DNA from: Treponema sp. | GTDB taxonomy: Bacteria > Spirochaetota > Spirochaetia > Treponematales > Breznakiellaceae | NCBI GenBank assembly: GCA_031279635.1 | Contig: JAITIC010000179.1 | Location: 1 to 52,032 of the forward strand | Length of the DNA stretch: 52,032 bases | Reading direction: 5' to 3' | Shown: in pieces, positions 33,670 to 41,419 of the stretch | Layout of the letters: the number at the start of each line of letters is the position of its first letter | How positions within the stretch are numbered: the stretch's first letter is position 1 | Notes under the pieces: model-generated | Told to the model about the DNA's origin: nothing | What the model saw: the letters and a program-made list of their open reading frames with translations, nothing else | Databases searched by the model: none | Translations under genes and position numbers: made by a program

Positions 33670-34431
33670 GTGGCGGGCTTCCGCCCCGGCCCTGACCCGG
33701 ACTTTCCTTACTTAAGTGAAAACGACCGCTATGCCTTCCCCGATCCCCTGAACTGCGAGGATGATATTGTCGCCATCGGCGGCAACCTTTCGCCGGGAAT
33801 GCTCCTTTCCGCCTACGAGCAGGGTATCTTCCCTTGGTATAATCCCGGCGATCCCGTTATCTGGCAGTCCCCTGATCCCCGCTTTTTGATTTACCCGGAA
33901 AAGCTCCACGTTTCGGCCTCCATGCGCAAGGTCCTGCGCCGCGGCGAATTCGAAATTGCCTTTGACCGGGACTTTGCCGCTGTTATCAAAGGCTGCGCGG
34001 AGGCGGAGCGGCCCGGCCAGGGGGGAACCTGGATCACCGGCGAGATCATTGACGCCTACACGGAACTGCACCGCCTGGGCTGGGCGCACTCGGCGGAGGC
34101 CTACCTCGACGGGGAACTTGCCGGCGGTTGCTACGGCATATTTCTGGGCGGGGCATTCTTTGGGGAGTCCATGTTCGCCAGGCAGCCTGACGCCTCCAAG
34201 GCGGCCTTCCTCAGTCTGGCGCGTTTTCTCTTTGCCGGGGGAGCGGCCTTCATTGACTGCCAGGTTCCCACGGGCCACCTGTACAGCCTCGGCGGGGAGG
34301 CGCTCAGTCGGGAGGCGTTTCTCGCGCTGCTTGCAAAAACCCGCTCCCTCCGCCGCCCCGGAAACAGCGACGCTACGGACCTCCGGGGAAGCTGGGAAAA
34401 AGAGACCGCCCCGCCGCTTAGCAGCGCTTAA
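33670..34431 (+). CDS. aat: Leucyl/phenylalanyl-tRNA-protein transferase
   Basis: A 253-residue enzyme that adds Leu or Phe from tRNA to N-terminal Arg or Lys, creating substrates for ClpS. Family signature: FPDPLNCEDDIVAIGGNLSP, YEQGIFPWYNPGDPVIWQSP, WAHSAEAYLDGELAGGCYG, GESMFARQPDASKAAFLSL and FIDCQVPTGHLYSLGG. The start is a GTG adjoining the clpA stop codon, so translation is coupled. The last 25 residues look unconserved, and the stop lies inside a dispersed repeat copy, so the C-terminus may have been changed by repeat insertion. Confidence 0.93.
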   Translation: MAGFRPGPDPDFPYLSENDRYAFPDPLNCEDDIVAIGGNLSPGMLLSAYEQGIFPWYNPGDPVIWQSPDPRFLIYPEKLHVSASMRKVLRRGEFEIAFDRDFAAVIKGCAEAERPGQGGTWITGEIIDAYTELHRLGWAHSAEAYLDGELAGGCYGIFLGGAFFGESMFARQPDASKAAFLSLARFLFAGGAAFIDCQVPTGHLYSLGGEALSREAFLALLAKTRSLRRPGNSDATDLRGSWEKETAPPLSSA

Positions 34432-34463
34432 GATACCGTGGAGCTTGCCCTGCGGAGGCTCAT
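34427..34463 (+). repeat. Partial dispersed repeat at the end of aat
   Basis: CGCTTAAGATACCGTGGAGC onward, ending GCGGAGGCTCAT, matches the right half of the units at 17667-17707 and 29910-29950. It contains the aat stop codon. Confidence 0.65.
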
Positions 34464-34489
34464 TGTGCGCCTGTTCACACTACGTGGAA

Positions 34490-34697
34490 TCAATGAACAA
34501 ACGGCGATAACACACAAGGCAAGATAGATAAATGTGGAAAATATCAGATCCCGCTTGTCATACCTTGTCCCTATCCGCCGAAACATCCGCTCTACTTCAT
34601 TCCTCCGGCTTACCCTGTTCCCATGAGTGATGAAAACCTGGGCGCCGTTAATGCATTTGTGCAGGGTCAAAGTGGTCCGTTCCCCGATTTCCATCAA
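34490..34697 (-). pseudogene. Remnant of an IS5-type transposase (C-terminal part)
   Basis: A minus-strand fragment reads RRNEVERMFRRI then GTRYDKRDLIFSTFIYLAL, the closing part of IS5-family (IS427-like) transposases, where ERxFxRLKxFRRxxTRYDK is usual; here several residues between the two blocks are missing. There is no N-terminal half, DDE residues or recognisable terminal repeats. It is a decayed trace between aat and the nifH-like gene. Confidence 0.4.
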
Positions 34698-34729
34698 AGG
34701 CTGGCGTATGGCGGTAAGCCGGGCATAAA

Positions 34730-34915
34730 AAAAACTAATTGACTATGCGCTCACGCGCACGGTTTTAGACCAGGCTCTTGCAGTTTCTCAGGCTTTCAGC
34801 CTTGCGAAACTGCGGATTTTAAGGTTGCTGTTCCAAAACTGAAGTTTTGGAACAGCCTCAATTGACTGTGCGCTCACGTTCCCGGCATAGCCGGGGGTAC
34901 GGTTTTGGGACAAAA
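34730..34915 (+). repeat. Cluster of palindromic repeat modules upstream of nifH
   Basis: Two degraded copies of the 71-bp element (34735-34770; 34861-34913) surround a hairpin module (GCAGTTTCTCAGGCTTTCAG onward, about 34781-34818) and a CCAAAAC-TGAA-GTTTTGG hairpin (about 34830-34853). The same modules appear in other orders at 44247-44401 and 51918-52032. The rest of 34432-35056 holds the transposase trace and the promoter below. Confidence 0.7.
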
Positions 34916-34972
34916 AAACGCTTGACTTTTATCATAGACGCAACAACCTTTAAATTCTATTTACTTTTGTCT

Positions 34973-35009
34973 TTTTTGTCTTGACAAAAACATATAAAAA
35001 AGATAGATT
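34973..35009 (+). promoter_or_regulatory. Promoter of the nifH-like operon with a palindrome over -35
   Basis: TTGACA (34981-34986), 17-bp spacer, TAGATT (35004-35009). The perfect palindrome TTTTTGTC-TT-GACAAAAA (34973-34990) overlaps the -35 box, a good place for a repressor. A second TTTTGTC lies at about 34965-34971. Transcription would start near 35016, about 40 bases before the gene. Confidence 0.6.
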
Positions 35010-35056
35010 TAGTAACATATTTTTACGATAATATTTATAGGATATAGGAGAAGATT

Positions 35057-35932
35057 TTGGCCAGGAAGATCAAACAAATCGCCATATACGGAAAGGGGGG
35101 CATAGGGAAGTCTACCACCACTTCCAACCTCAGCGCGGCCCTTTCGGAGATGAACCTCAAAGTGATGCAGTTTGGCTGTGATCCCAAGAGCGACTCTACC
35201 AATACCCTCCGGGACGGTAAATTCATCCCCACCGTGCTGGACACCCTGCGGGAAAAGTCAACGGTAAAGGCCTCGGAAGTTATCCATGAGGGTTATAACG
35301 GCATCTACTGCGTCGAGGCCGGCGGCCCCGCTCCGGGTGTTGGCTGCGCCGGCAGGGGCATTATCACGGCGGTGGAACTTTTTAAGCATCAGCATGTTTT
35401 TGAGGACCTGGATCTGGACGTGGTCATTTACGATGTCCTGGGAGACGTAGTGTGCGGGGGCTTCGCCGTCCCCATCAGGGAAGGCATTGCCGAGCACGTG
35501 TTTACCGTGTCGTCGGCGGATTTTATGTCCATCTATGCTTCCAATAACCTGTTTAAGGGCATAAGCAAGTACTCCAATTCGGGGGGCGCCCTTTTGGGCG
35601 GAGTAATCGCCAATTCCATGGGGCCGCCCTATTCACGGGAGATTATCGATGACTTTGTAAAACGGACCTCCACCCAGGTAATTGAATACATCCCCCGTTC
35701 CATAACGGTAACCCAGAGCGAACTCCAGGGGAAGACCACTATTGAGGCGGCGCCCAAGTCCGAGCAGGCCAATGTGTACCGTTCTCTTGCCCGCAAGATC
35801 GCCGAACATGCGGAGTCCAGGACGCCGGCCCCGCTGGAAGTGGCGGAACTGCGGGAGTGGGCCGCTTCCTGGGCGGATAATCTTCTGGCCCTGGAACAGG
35901 GCAAGATCACATCGCCGGGCGACGCCATATAA
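35057..35932 (+). CDS. NifH-like nitrogenase-reductase family ATPase
   Basis: A 291-residue homodimeric ATP-dependent electron carrier of the NifH/BchL/CfbC superfamily. P-loop GKGGIGKSTTT (residues 12-22), both [4Fe-4S] ligands Cys97 (GVGCAGRG) and Cys133 (DVVCGGF), and Arg100 at the NifH ADP-ribosylation position. It is close to NifH, but parts diverge: FTVSSADFMSIYASNNLFKG where NifH has a YxVxSGEMMAMYAANNI-like stretch. This points to a divergent or group-IV-like branch; only a tree can decide. The start is TTG 35057 after AGGAG. It is 17 bp before the nifB-like gene. No nifD, nifK, nifE or nifN is in the window. Confidence 0.82.
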   Translation: MARKIKQIAIYGKGGIGKSTTTSNLSAALSEMNLKVMQFGCDPKSDSTNTLRDGKFIPTVLDTLREKSTVKASEVIHEGYNGIYCVEAGGPAPGVGCAGRGIITAVELFKHQHVFEDLDLDVVIYDVLGDVVCGGFAVPIREGIAEHVFTVSSADFMSIYASNNLFKGISKYSNSGGALLGGVIANSMGPPYSREIIDDFVKRTSTQVIEYIPRSITVTQSELQGKTTIEAAPKSEQANVYRSLARKIAEHAESRTPAPLEVAELREWAASWADNLLALEQGKITSPGDAI

Positions 35933-35949
35933 AGGAGTTATAGAAGAAC

Positions 35950-37266
35950 ATGCGGGATATTCAGGCACAGAAAAGCTCCAATCTGCTCAAATCCATTACG
36001 CACCCCTGCTTTAACGGCTGTGGAGGGAAGAATACGCGGATACACCTGCCTGTGGCGCCGTCCTGCAACATCCAGTGCAACTACTGCCTGCGGAAATACG
36101 AGTGCGTCAACGAAAGCAGGCCCGGCGTATGCGCTCAATTACTTGCGCCGGAGGAGGCATTGGAGCGATTCCTTGAAGCCCGGGAGCGGCTGGGGAAAAT
36201 CGACGTGGCAGGAATCGCGGGCCCCGGCGACGCCCTTGCCGAATTCGACAGGGTACGGCAGACCTTTACGCTCATCCGCAAAGCTGACCGCGGCGTTGTC
36301 TTCTGCATTTCAACCAACGGCCTCCTCCTCCCCCGGTATGCCGCTGATATTGCCGCCCTGGGCGTTTCCCACGTAACGGTAACGGTGAACGCCGCAAGTC
36401 CCCGGGAGGGGAGGCGCATCTACCGTTATGTGCAATACGGGGGAGAAAATTTTACAGGCGCTGAGGGCGTGGGTATTCTGCTTAAAAACCAGTATGAGGG
36501 CATTTCGCGCCTGCGGGAACTGGGAATTATCACCAAAGTCAACATCGTCATGCTCAAGGGTATCAACGACGCCGTCATTCCGGAGATTGTGGCGAAAGTA
36601 AAAAATGCCGGCGCGGATATGACCAACATCATGCAGCTCATCCCGGTACCAGGCACTATTTTTGAACATATTCCCATGGTAAGCAACGCCGAACTTACGG
36701 AAGCGCGGAAGCAGTGCGAGGCCTTACTACCGCAGATGTACCACTGCCGCCAGTGCCGATCCGATGCCGTGGGGACTCTGGAGGAGGATATTTCGTTTCA
36801 GTTTACCGCCGGCAAAGACTGCGGTAAGACAGAACGCTCCGTCCTGGAGGAAGAGAACCCGGCGGATGCCGAAGGGGATTCCGGAAGAGAGACCCCGCCG
36901 TTCTTCTTCGCGGCGGCCTCCAAAAACGGTATCGCGGTGGATCAGCATTTTGGGCGCGCTTCGGCCTTTTATATTTATCAGTATAAAAACGGCAAGGTTG
37001 AATTTATCGAAAAGCGGGACGTGTCCAGGTACTGCCGGGGCCGGGAAAATTGCGGCCATAACGCAGCGGAATGGCATGAAGAAGGTCTCAACGGGATTCT
37101 CGAAACGCTGGAGGACTGCGACGGCGTTATTGCCATGCGCATAGGCGAAGCACCGCGCCGCCGCCTTGCGGAACGGGGCATCAGATTTTTCATGACCTAT
37201 GATTACGTTACCGATGCGGTAAAGGAATTCGGAAAAACCTTTGCCGGGGAGATGATTCATGCCTGA
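35950..37266 (+). CDS. nifB: NifB-like radical SAM protein with C-terminal NifX-like domain
   Basis: A 438-residue enzyme expected to build the [Fe8S9C] precursor (NifB-co) of nitrogenase cofactors. Radical SAM cysteines 39, 43 and 46 (APSCNIQCNYCLRKYECVN), further N-terminal Cys20 and Cys24, and the NifB-specific CRQCRSDAVG near residue 270 are all present. An Asp/Glu-rich linker leads to a NifX/NafY-like domain (AASKNGIAVDQHFGRASAFY; YCRGRENCG). Every key residue I can check is intact, so it should be active. AAAGGAG lies upstream, and its last codons overlap the permease gene by 8 bp, which ties it to the importer. Confidence 0.9.
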   Translation: MRDIQAQKSSNLLKSITHPCFNGCGGKNTRIHLPVAPSCNIQCNYCLRKYECVNESRPGVCAQLLAPEEALERFLEARERLGKIDVAGIAGPGDALAEFDRVRQTFTLIRKADRGVVFCISTNGLLLPRYAADIAALGVSHVTVTVNAASPREGRRIYRYVQYGGENFTGAEGVGILLKNQYEGISRLRELGIITKVNIVMLKGINDAVIPEIVAKVKNAGADMTNIMQLIPVPGTIFEHIPMVSNAELTEARKQCEALLPQMYHCRQCRSDAVGTLEEDISFQFTAGKDCGKTERSVLEEENPADAEGDSGRETPPFFFAAASKNGIAVDQHFGRASAFYIYQYKNGKVEFIEKRDVSRYCRGRENCGHNAAEWHEEGLNGILETLEDCDGVIAMRIGEAPRRRLAERGIRFFMTYDYVTDAVKEFGKTFAGEMIHA

Positions 37267-38236
37267 GAAAAAGAATGTTTTTTTTGTTCAATTTGATCCA
37301 AGGGAGCTTTTGTCCCCGGCGGCGCTGCTGGCGGTTTTGACCATGCATATCCTTGTGCCGGCCAGTCCGGGATACAGGGTAAAGCAGCTCCCCTATTTTA
37401 CCAATTTTCTCTATCTGCTGCTGGCGTTCTTTGCCCTCTGGATAGCCGCCGGCCTGTTCAAAACCGTCTTGGGGGAAAAACTTGCCTTTAAGTCCGGTTT
37501 CTATGGGGTGGGCTTTTTGCTGCTGGGGGTCTACGATTTTATCACCCTAAAACTGAATCTGCTGCCGGGAATTTACTTTCCCGCGCCGGAACGGATCATC
37601 GGCGTCTTTGTAAAGGACTGGCTCTTTATCCTCCAATGCCTGGTTTATTCTCTAAGGCTTCTTCTGGGCGGTTTTTTTCTGGGCGCTTTTCTGGGGGTTG
37701 TCACCGGGACCCTTATCGGCTGGAGCCAGCGGTTTAACTACTGGATCATGCCCTTTATCCGCATCGTGGGGCCCATCCCGTCAACCGCGTGGATTCCCGT
37801 TGCCCTGGTCATCTTTTTAAAACCCACCGACGCCAGCCTGTTCCTCATCGCCCTGGGGGTCTGGTTCCCCACCACGGTGCTCACCAGTTCCGGCATCATG
37901 AACGTGCAGAAAAGCTACTTCGAGGTTTCCAGTACCCTGGGGGCGGGCGCCCTGCGGAACATCCTCTCAATCGCGCTGCCCGGCGCCGCGCCCAACATTT
38001 TTTCGGGCCTTTTCAACGGAACTTCCGCCTGCTTCCTCACCCTTATGGCCGCCGAGATGATCGGCTGTAAATTCGGCATCGGCTGGTATATCAACTGGCA
38101 ACGGGAGACCCTCGCCTATTCCAACGTGTACGCGGCCCTCATCGTGATCGCCGTCACTTTCTCCCTGCTCATCAGTTTGCAGTTCAAAATCAGGAACAAG
38201 GTGCTGGCCTGGCAGAAAGGTACTATCAGATGGTGA
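37259..38236 (+). CDS. ABC transporter permease, NitT/TauT family (importer 1)
   Basis: A 325-residue inner-membrane permease of the nitrate/sulfonate/taurine class. About 80 extra N-terminal residues with two membrane segments (AALLAVLTMHILVP; FLYLLLAFFALWIA) precede the core. The ATPase-contact region is FEVSSTLGAGALRNILSIALPGAAPNIFSG, and IRIVGPIPSTAWIPVALVIF is typical of the SsuC/TauC group. ATG 37259 lies within the end of nifB and its stop overlaps the ATPase start by 7 bp, so the four genes from nifH form one transcript. Confidence 0.87.
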   Translation: MPEKKNVFFVQFDPRELLSPAALLAVLTMHILVPASPGYRVKQLPYFTNFLYLLLAFFALWIAAGLFKTVLGEKLAFKSGFYGVGFLLLGVYDFITLKLNLLPGIYFPAPERIIGVFVKDWLFILQCLVYSLRLLLGGFFLGAFLGVVTGTLIGWSQRFNYWIMPFIRIVGPIPSTAWIPVALVIFLKPTDASLFLIALGVWFPTTVLTSSGIMNVQKSYFEVSSTLGAGALRNILSIALPGAAPNIFSGLFNGTSACFLTLMAAEMIGCKFGIGWYINWQRETLAYSNVYAALIVIAVTFSLLISLQFKIRNKVLAWQKGTIRW

Positions 38237-39036
38237 ATGATCGGGAAACGGCGCGGAATGCCGGATTGATCGAGATTGAAAAACTCCGCAAGAGTTTTCC
38301 TCAAAACGAAGGGGACGACATCATAGTTCTTGATAACGTCGATCTTCGTTTTGAAAGCGGTGAATTTGTTTCCCTTATCGGGCCGTCGGGCTGCGGCAAA
38401 TCTACCCTGCTGCGCATCATCGCGGGCCTTACCCCCTCCGATTCGGGCCGCATTACGCTTGACGGCGGGGTAGTTTCCGCGCCGGGCTTTGAACGGGGGC
38501 TGGTGTTCCAGGACCCGACGCTGTTCCCCTGGATGACCATATACGAGAACATAGCCTACGGCCTCCGTTCACGGGGAGTGTATAAAGAGGAAAAGCAGAA
38601 TATCCCCGCTTATTTTAAGCTGGTGGGCCTTACGGGTTTTGAAAAATCCTATCCCCACCATTTGTCGGGAGGCATGGCCCAGCGGGCGGCACTTGCACGG
38701 ACTCTGGTCAATAAGCCAAAGGTACTGCTCCTGGACGAACCCCTGGGCGCCCTTGATGCCTTTACCCGCATGAACATGCAGGACGAAATTTTAAAAATCT
38801 GGCGGGAACGTGGCATGACTACCGTCATGGTAACCCACGATGTGGACGAGGCCATCTACATGGCTGGCAGAATCGTCGTGATGTCGGCGAGGCCGGCGAA
38901 GATCGAAACGATCATCAAAGTGGAGATAGGCCGTCCCAGACAGCGGGACGATCCTGATTTTTTGGATCTCAGGGCGAAGATACTTCAAATACTGCACTTT
39001 GCGGGACACCGGGAGGATTTGCAGTATTACCTGTAG
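38230..39036 (+). CDS. ABC transporter ATP-binding protein, NitT/TauT family (importer 1)
   Basis: A 268-residue ATPase driving importer 1. Walker A GPSGCGKSTLLRIIAG, Q-loop VFQDPTLFPWMTIYENI, signature LSGGMAQRAALARTL, Walker B VLLLDEPLGALDAFTR and switch VTHDVDEAIYMAGRIVVMSARP are all intact and in SsuB/TauB order. It overlaps the permease and is followed after about 110 bp by the binding protein. The gap (39037-39145) shows no clear promoter or terminator. Confidence 0.9.
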   Translation: MVNDRETARNAGLIEIEKLRKSFPQNEGDDIIVLDNVDLRFESGEFVSLIGPSGCGKSTLLRIIAGLTPSDSGRITLDGGVVSAPGFERGLVFQDPTLFPWMTIYENIAYGLRSRGVYKEEKQNIPAYFKLVGLTGFEKSYPHHLSGGMAQRAALARTLVNKPKVLLLDEPLGALDAFTRMNMQDEILKIWRERGMTTVMVTHDVDEAIYMAGRIVVMSARPAKIETIIKVEIGRPRQRDDPDFLDLRAKILQILHFAGHREDLQYYL

Positions 39037-39145
39037 CGCGGATTACGCGCGAAATTTGCGGCGCAAAATCTCTTCGCGGTTTTCCGTGGGGAGTAAAATA
39101 TTAGGCGGGTTGTCAATCGGGTTTGACGCCCAAAGGAGACGAGTT

Positions 39146-40156
39146 ATGAAAAAGACAGCGCTTGTGTTACTACTGGCCTGTACGGTTCTTGCCGGTCTTT
39201 CGGCAAGAGGTCAACAAGAGCCTTCCGGCGGGGCCGGCGATTATACGCTGACCATCGGCCTTCCGGTTGAGGGCGGGCTCTGCGAAGCCCCCTTCTATAT
39301 CGCCATAGAAAAGGGCTTCTACGACGAGGAGGGACTCAAATGGCGGGAGTTCAAGATGGACCCCGGTACGGCGATGAATCATCTTACCAACGGCACTATC
39401 GACGTTACCAACAACCTGCTGGCAACCCTGATCCAACCCATCGCCAACGGCCTGGACATCAAGATTCCCCTGGCCCTGCATACCGGATGTGTCAAGGTGC
39501 TGGTCAGGCCCGATTCCCCGATCCGCAGCCCCATCGATCTCAAGGGGAAGAAGATCGGCGTTCCCAGCCTCAATTCCAGTACCAAGGTAATACCTTCGCG
39601 GGTACTCGCCAGCCTGGGACTAAAAATTGACGGCCCCGGAGCGGATGTGGAATGGATCATCTATCCCTCGGCGGAACTGCCCCTGGCCCTTGAGCGCGGC
39701 CTGGTTGACGCTATCGGCTCAGGCGACCCCGCCGCTTCGATTATCGAAAACGAAGGCAAGGCGAGAGTGATCATTAACAACGCCACCGATGACAATCTCA
39801 AAAACGAATTCTGCTGCGTGACTCCGGTCCGTTCCGCCGCGATTGTGGAACACCCCGAAGAAGTGGCGAAATTCCTGCGGGCCATTCAGAAGGCTTCCAA
39901 GTGGGTCCAGGAGAACCCTGACGAGGCCGCGAGGATCATCACCGAGAAGAAGTACATTGCCGGTGAAATCGCGGTCAACGCCCAGGTGCTTAAGAGCTTC
40001 AACTACCGGGCATCGGTGAGCCAGGCGCTTGCGGCTATTGAGCGTAACGCCAAAGAACTCCAGCAGATCGGTATCGTCGCTTCTGACGTTGACGTGGACG
40101 CTCTGGTAAAGAACACATTCTACCAGGTACCCGGCGTTCCCGATTCGCTGTTTTAG
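39146..40156 (+). CDS. Periplasmic binding protein, NitT/TauT family (importer 1)
   Basis: A 336-residue SBP of the NMT1/THI5 or SsuA type that would define what importer 1 takes up. Signal sequence at residues 1-20 (LVLLLACTVLAGLSARG), then GLPVEGGLCEAPFYIAIEKGFYDEEGL and DLKGKKIGVPSLNSSTKVIP, both family landmarks. I begin at ATG 39146 because AAAGGAGACGAGTT is before it; an in-frame start at 38999 would overlap the ATPase gene. The ligand is unknown: nitrate, sulfonates, taurine, pyrimidine precursors and others use this fold. Confidence 0.85.
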   Translation: MKKTALVLLLACTVLAGLSARGQQEPSGGAGDYTLTIGLPVEGGLCEAPFYIAIEKGFYDEEGLKWREFKMDPGTAMNHLTNGTIDVTNNLLATLIQPIANGLDIKIPLALHTGCVKVLVRPDSPIRSPIDLKGKKIGVPSLNSSTKVIPSRVLASLGLKIDGPGADVEWIIYPSAELPLALERGLVDAIGSGDPAASIIENEGKARVIINNATDDNLKNEFCCVTPVRSAAIVEHPEEVAKFLRAIQKASKWVQENPDEAARIITEKKYIAGEIAVNAQVLKSFNYRASVSQALAAIERNAKELQQIGIVASDVDVDALVKNTFYQVPGVPDSLF

Positions 40157-40189
40157 GAGTTGTGGGACCAGCAAAGTTTTTTTAGCCAT

Positions 40190-40214
40190 AATTCCTATAA
40201 TTACTATAGGAATT
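40190..40214 (+). promoter_or_regulatory. Perfect 10-bp inverted repeat, likely operator
   Basis: AATTCCTATA (40190-40199), ATTAC, TATAGGAATT (40205-40214). It is a perfect palindrome with a 5-base centre in the 113-bp gap between the two binding-protein genes, AT-rich like a promoter. A half-site-like TATAGGAT occurs at 35035-35042, just before the nifH-like gene. It may also fold as an RNA hairpin ending the first transcript. Confidence 0.5.
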
Positions 40215-40269
40215 CTAACATTATGATTGGCAATGGCAGCCTGTCTTTGCCAATCCACAAGGAGAGTTT

Positions 40270-41346
40270 ATGAAAAAACTGACCGTTTCTTTATTCCTGT
40301 TCTGCGCCGCTTTTTCCCTGCTCACGGCGGGAGGCGGTAAACAGGATTCCGGCGCTCCGGGCGCGGCTTCCCAGCCTGCAGCCTTAAAACCCTTTAACCT
40401 GGGGCATCTCAATTCCACGGCCCACCTGTTGGCCTTTGTCGCCAAAGAGGAAGGCTTCTTTGCCGAGGAGGGGCTGGACGCGACGCTGACCCAGTTTGCC
40501 AGCGCCGCCGAACTTGCCGCGGGTCTTGAGTCCGGCAAGCTGGACACGGCCTTTATCGGTTCGGTTCCGGTAATAACCTTCCAGTCCACCGGTCATGACC
40601 TCACGATCTTCGGGGGCGCCATGACCAACGGACATGGTTATGTCATCAAAACCGAGCTGGTCCCGCCGGGCTTCAAGGAGGGGGACATCACCGTCCTAAA
40701 GGGACGGAACGTGGCGACGGTTAAAAACAGCGTCCAGGAGTACGAACTCCTCGTTCTGCTGAAAAACGCGGGGCTTACGCCGGGCGGGGACGTGAATGTC
40801 GTGTACTTCAACAATCAGACCGAAGCCTACAACGCCCTTCAGAACAGGGAAATAGACGCGGTGTCGGTCTACTCACCGTACGCGTCGCGGGCACGGAGCG
40901 AGGGCTACACGGTCGTTTATTACTGCAACGAAAAAGACGAATTCCAAAACCAGCCTTGCTGCCGGCAGGTGGCGCATACGCCCGCGCTCAGGACGAATCC
41001 CGCCCTGTTTGAGGCTGCCGAACGGGCCTTCATCAAGGCTTATAAGTTTTCGCAGGAGAACCACGAAAAGACGATCGACGACGTGAATAAGTACATCCCG
41101 CTGGCGCGGGAACTGGTTGAGTACGAGGTTTACGGCGGTCACAGCCTTTCGAGTCCCGATCCGGACAAGAAGGCCACGGTTCTCTTAAAGGAAGACGTGG
41201 TTGCCTTTGGGTATACCAATGATTACAACATCGAGCCGCTGTACAATACCGCCATTTACAAGGCGGCCCTGGACAGCCTCTTGAGGGCCAATCCCAATGA
41301 CGCGGTATACAAGGGCCTCTTGGATCATTTTAACCGGTATGAATAA
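40270..41346 (+). CDS. Periplasmic binding protein, NitT/TauT family (importer 2)
   Basis: A 358-residue SBP for importer 2. Signal peptide residues 1-21 (LFLFCAAFSLLTAGGG), no lipobox cysteine. Family marks: LGHLNSTAHLLAFVAKEEGFFAEEGLD, GLESGKLDTAFIGSVPVI, and LKGRNVATVKNSVQEYELL. It is clearly distinct from the first SBP, so two ligands are likely. Several residues (AVSVYSPYASRARSEGY) line a pocket typical of nitrate/sulfonate SBPs. AAGGAGAGTTT precedes the ATG. Confidence 0.85.
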   Translation: MKKLTVSLFLFCAAFSLLTAGGGKQDSGAPGAASQPAALKPFNLGHLNSTAHLLAFVAKEEGFFAEEGLDATLTQFASAAELAAGLESGKLDTAFIGSVPVITFQSTGHDLTIFGGAMTNGHGYVIKTELVPPGFKEGDITVLKGRNVATVKNSVQEYELLVLLKNAGLTPGGDVNVVYFNNQTEAYNALQNREIDAVSVYSPYASRARSEGYTVVYYCNEKDEFQNQPCCRQVAHTPALRTNPALFEAAERAFIKAYKFSQENHEKTIDDVNKYIPLARELVEYEVYGGHSLSSPDPDKKATVLLKEDVVAFGYTNDYNIEPLYNTAIYKAALDSLLRANPNDAVYKGLLDHFNRYE

Positions 41347-41357
41347 CAACTGATTCT

Positions 41358-41400
41358 GGCGGCGGCGGTTCTCTTTCCTCCTGCCGCCGCCGCCCTTTTA
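41358..41400 (+). terminator. GC-rich hairpin after the second binding protein
   Basis: GGCGGCGGCGG (41358-41368) pairs with CCGCCGCCGCC (41384-41394), followed by CTTTTA. It probably lowers read-through, so the SBP is made in excess over ATPase and permease, a common arrangement. Confidence 0.6.
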
Positions 41401-41419
41401 TCGGTACAAGGAACAAAGG

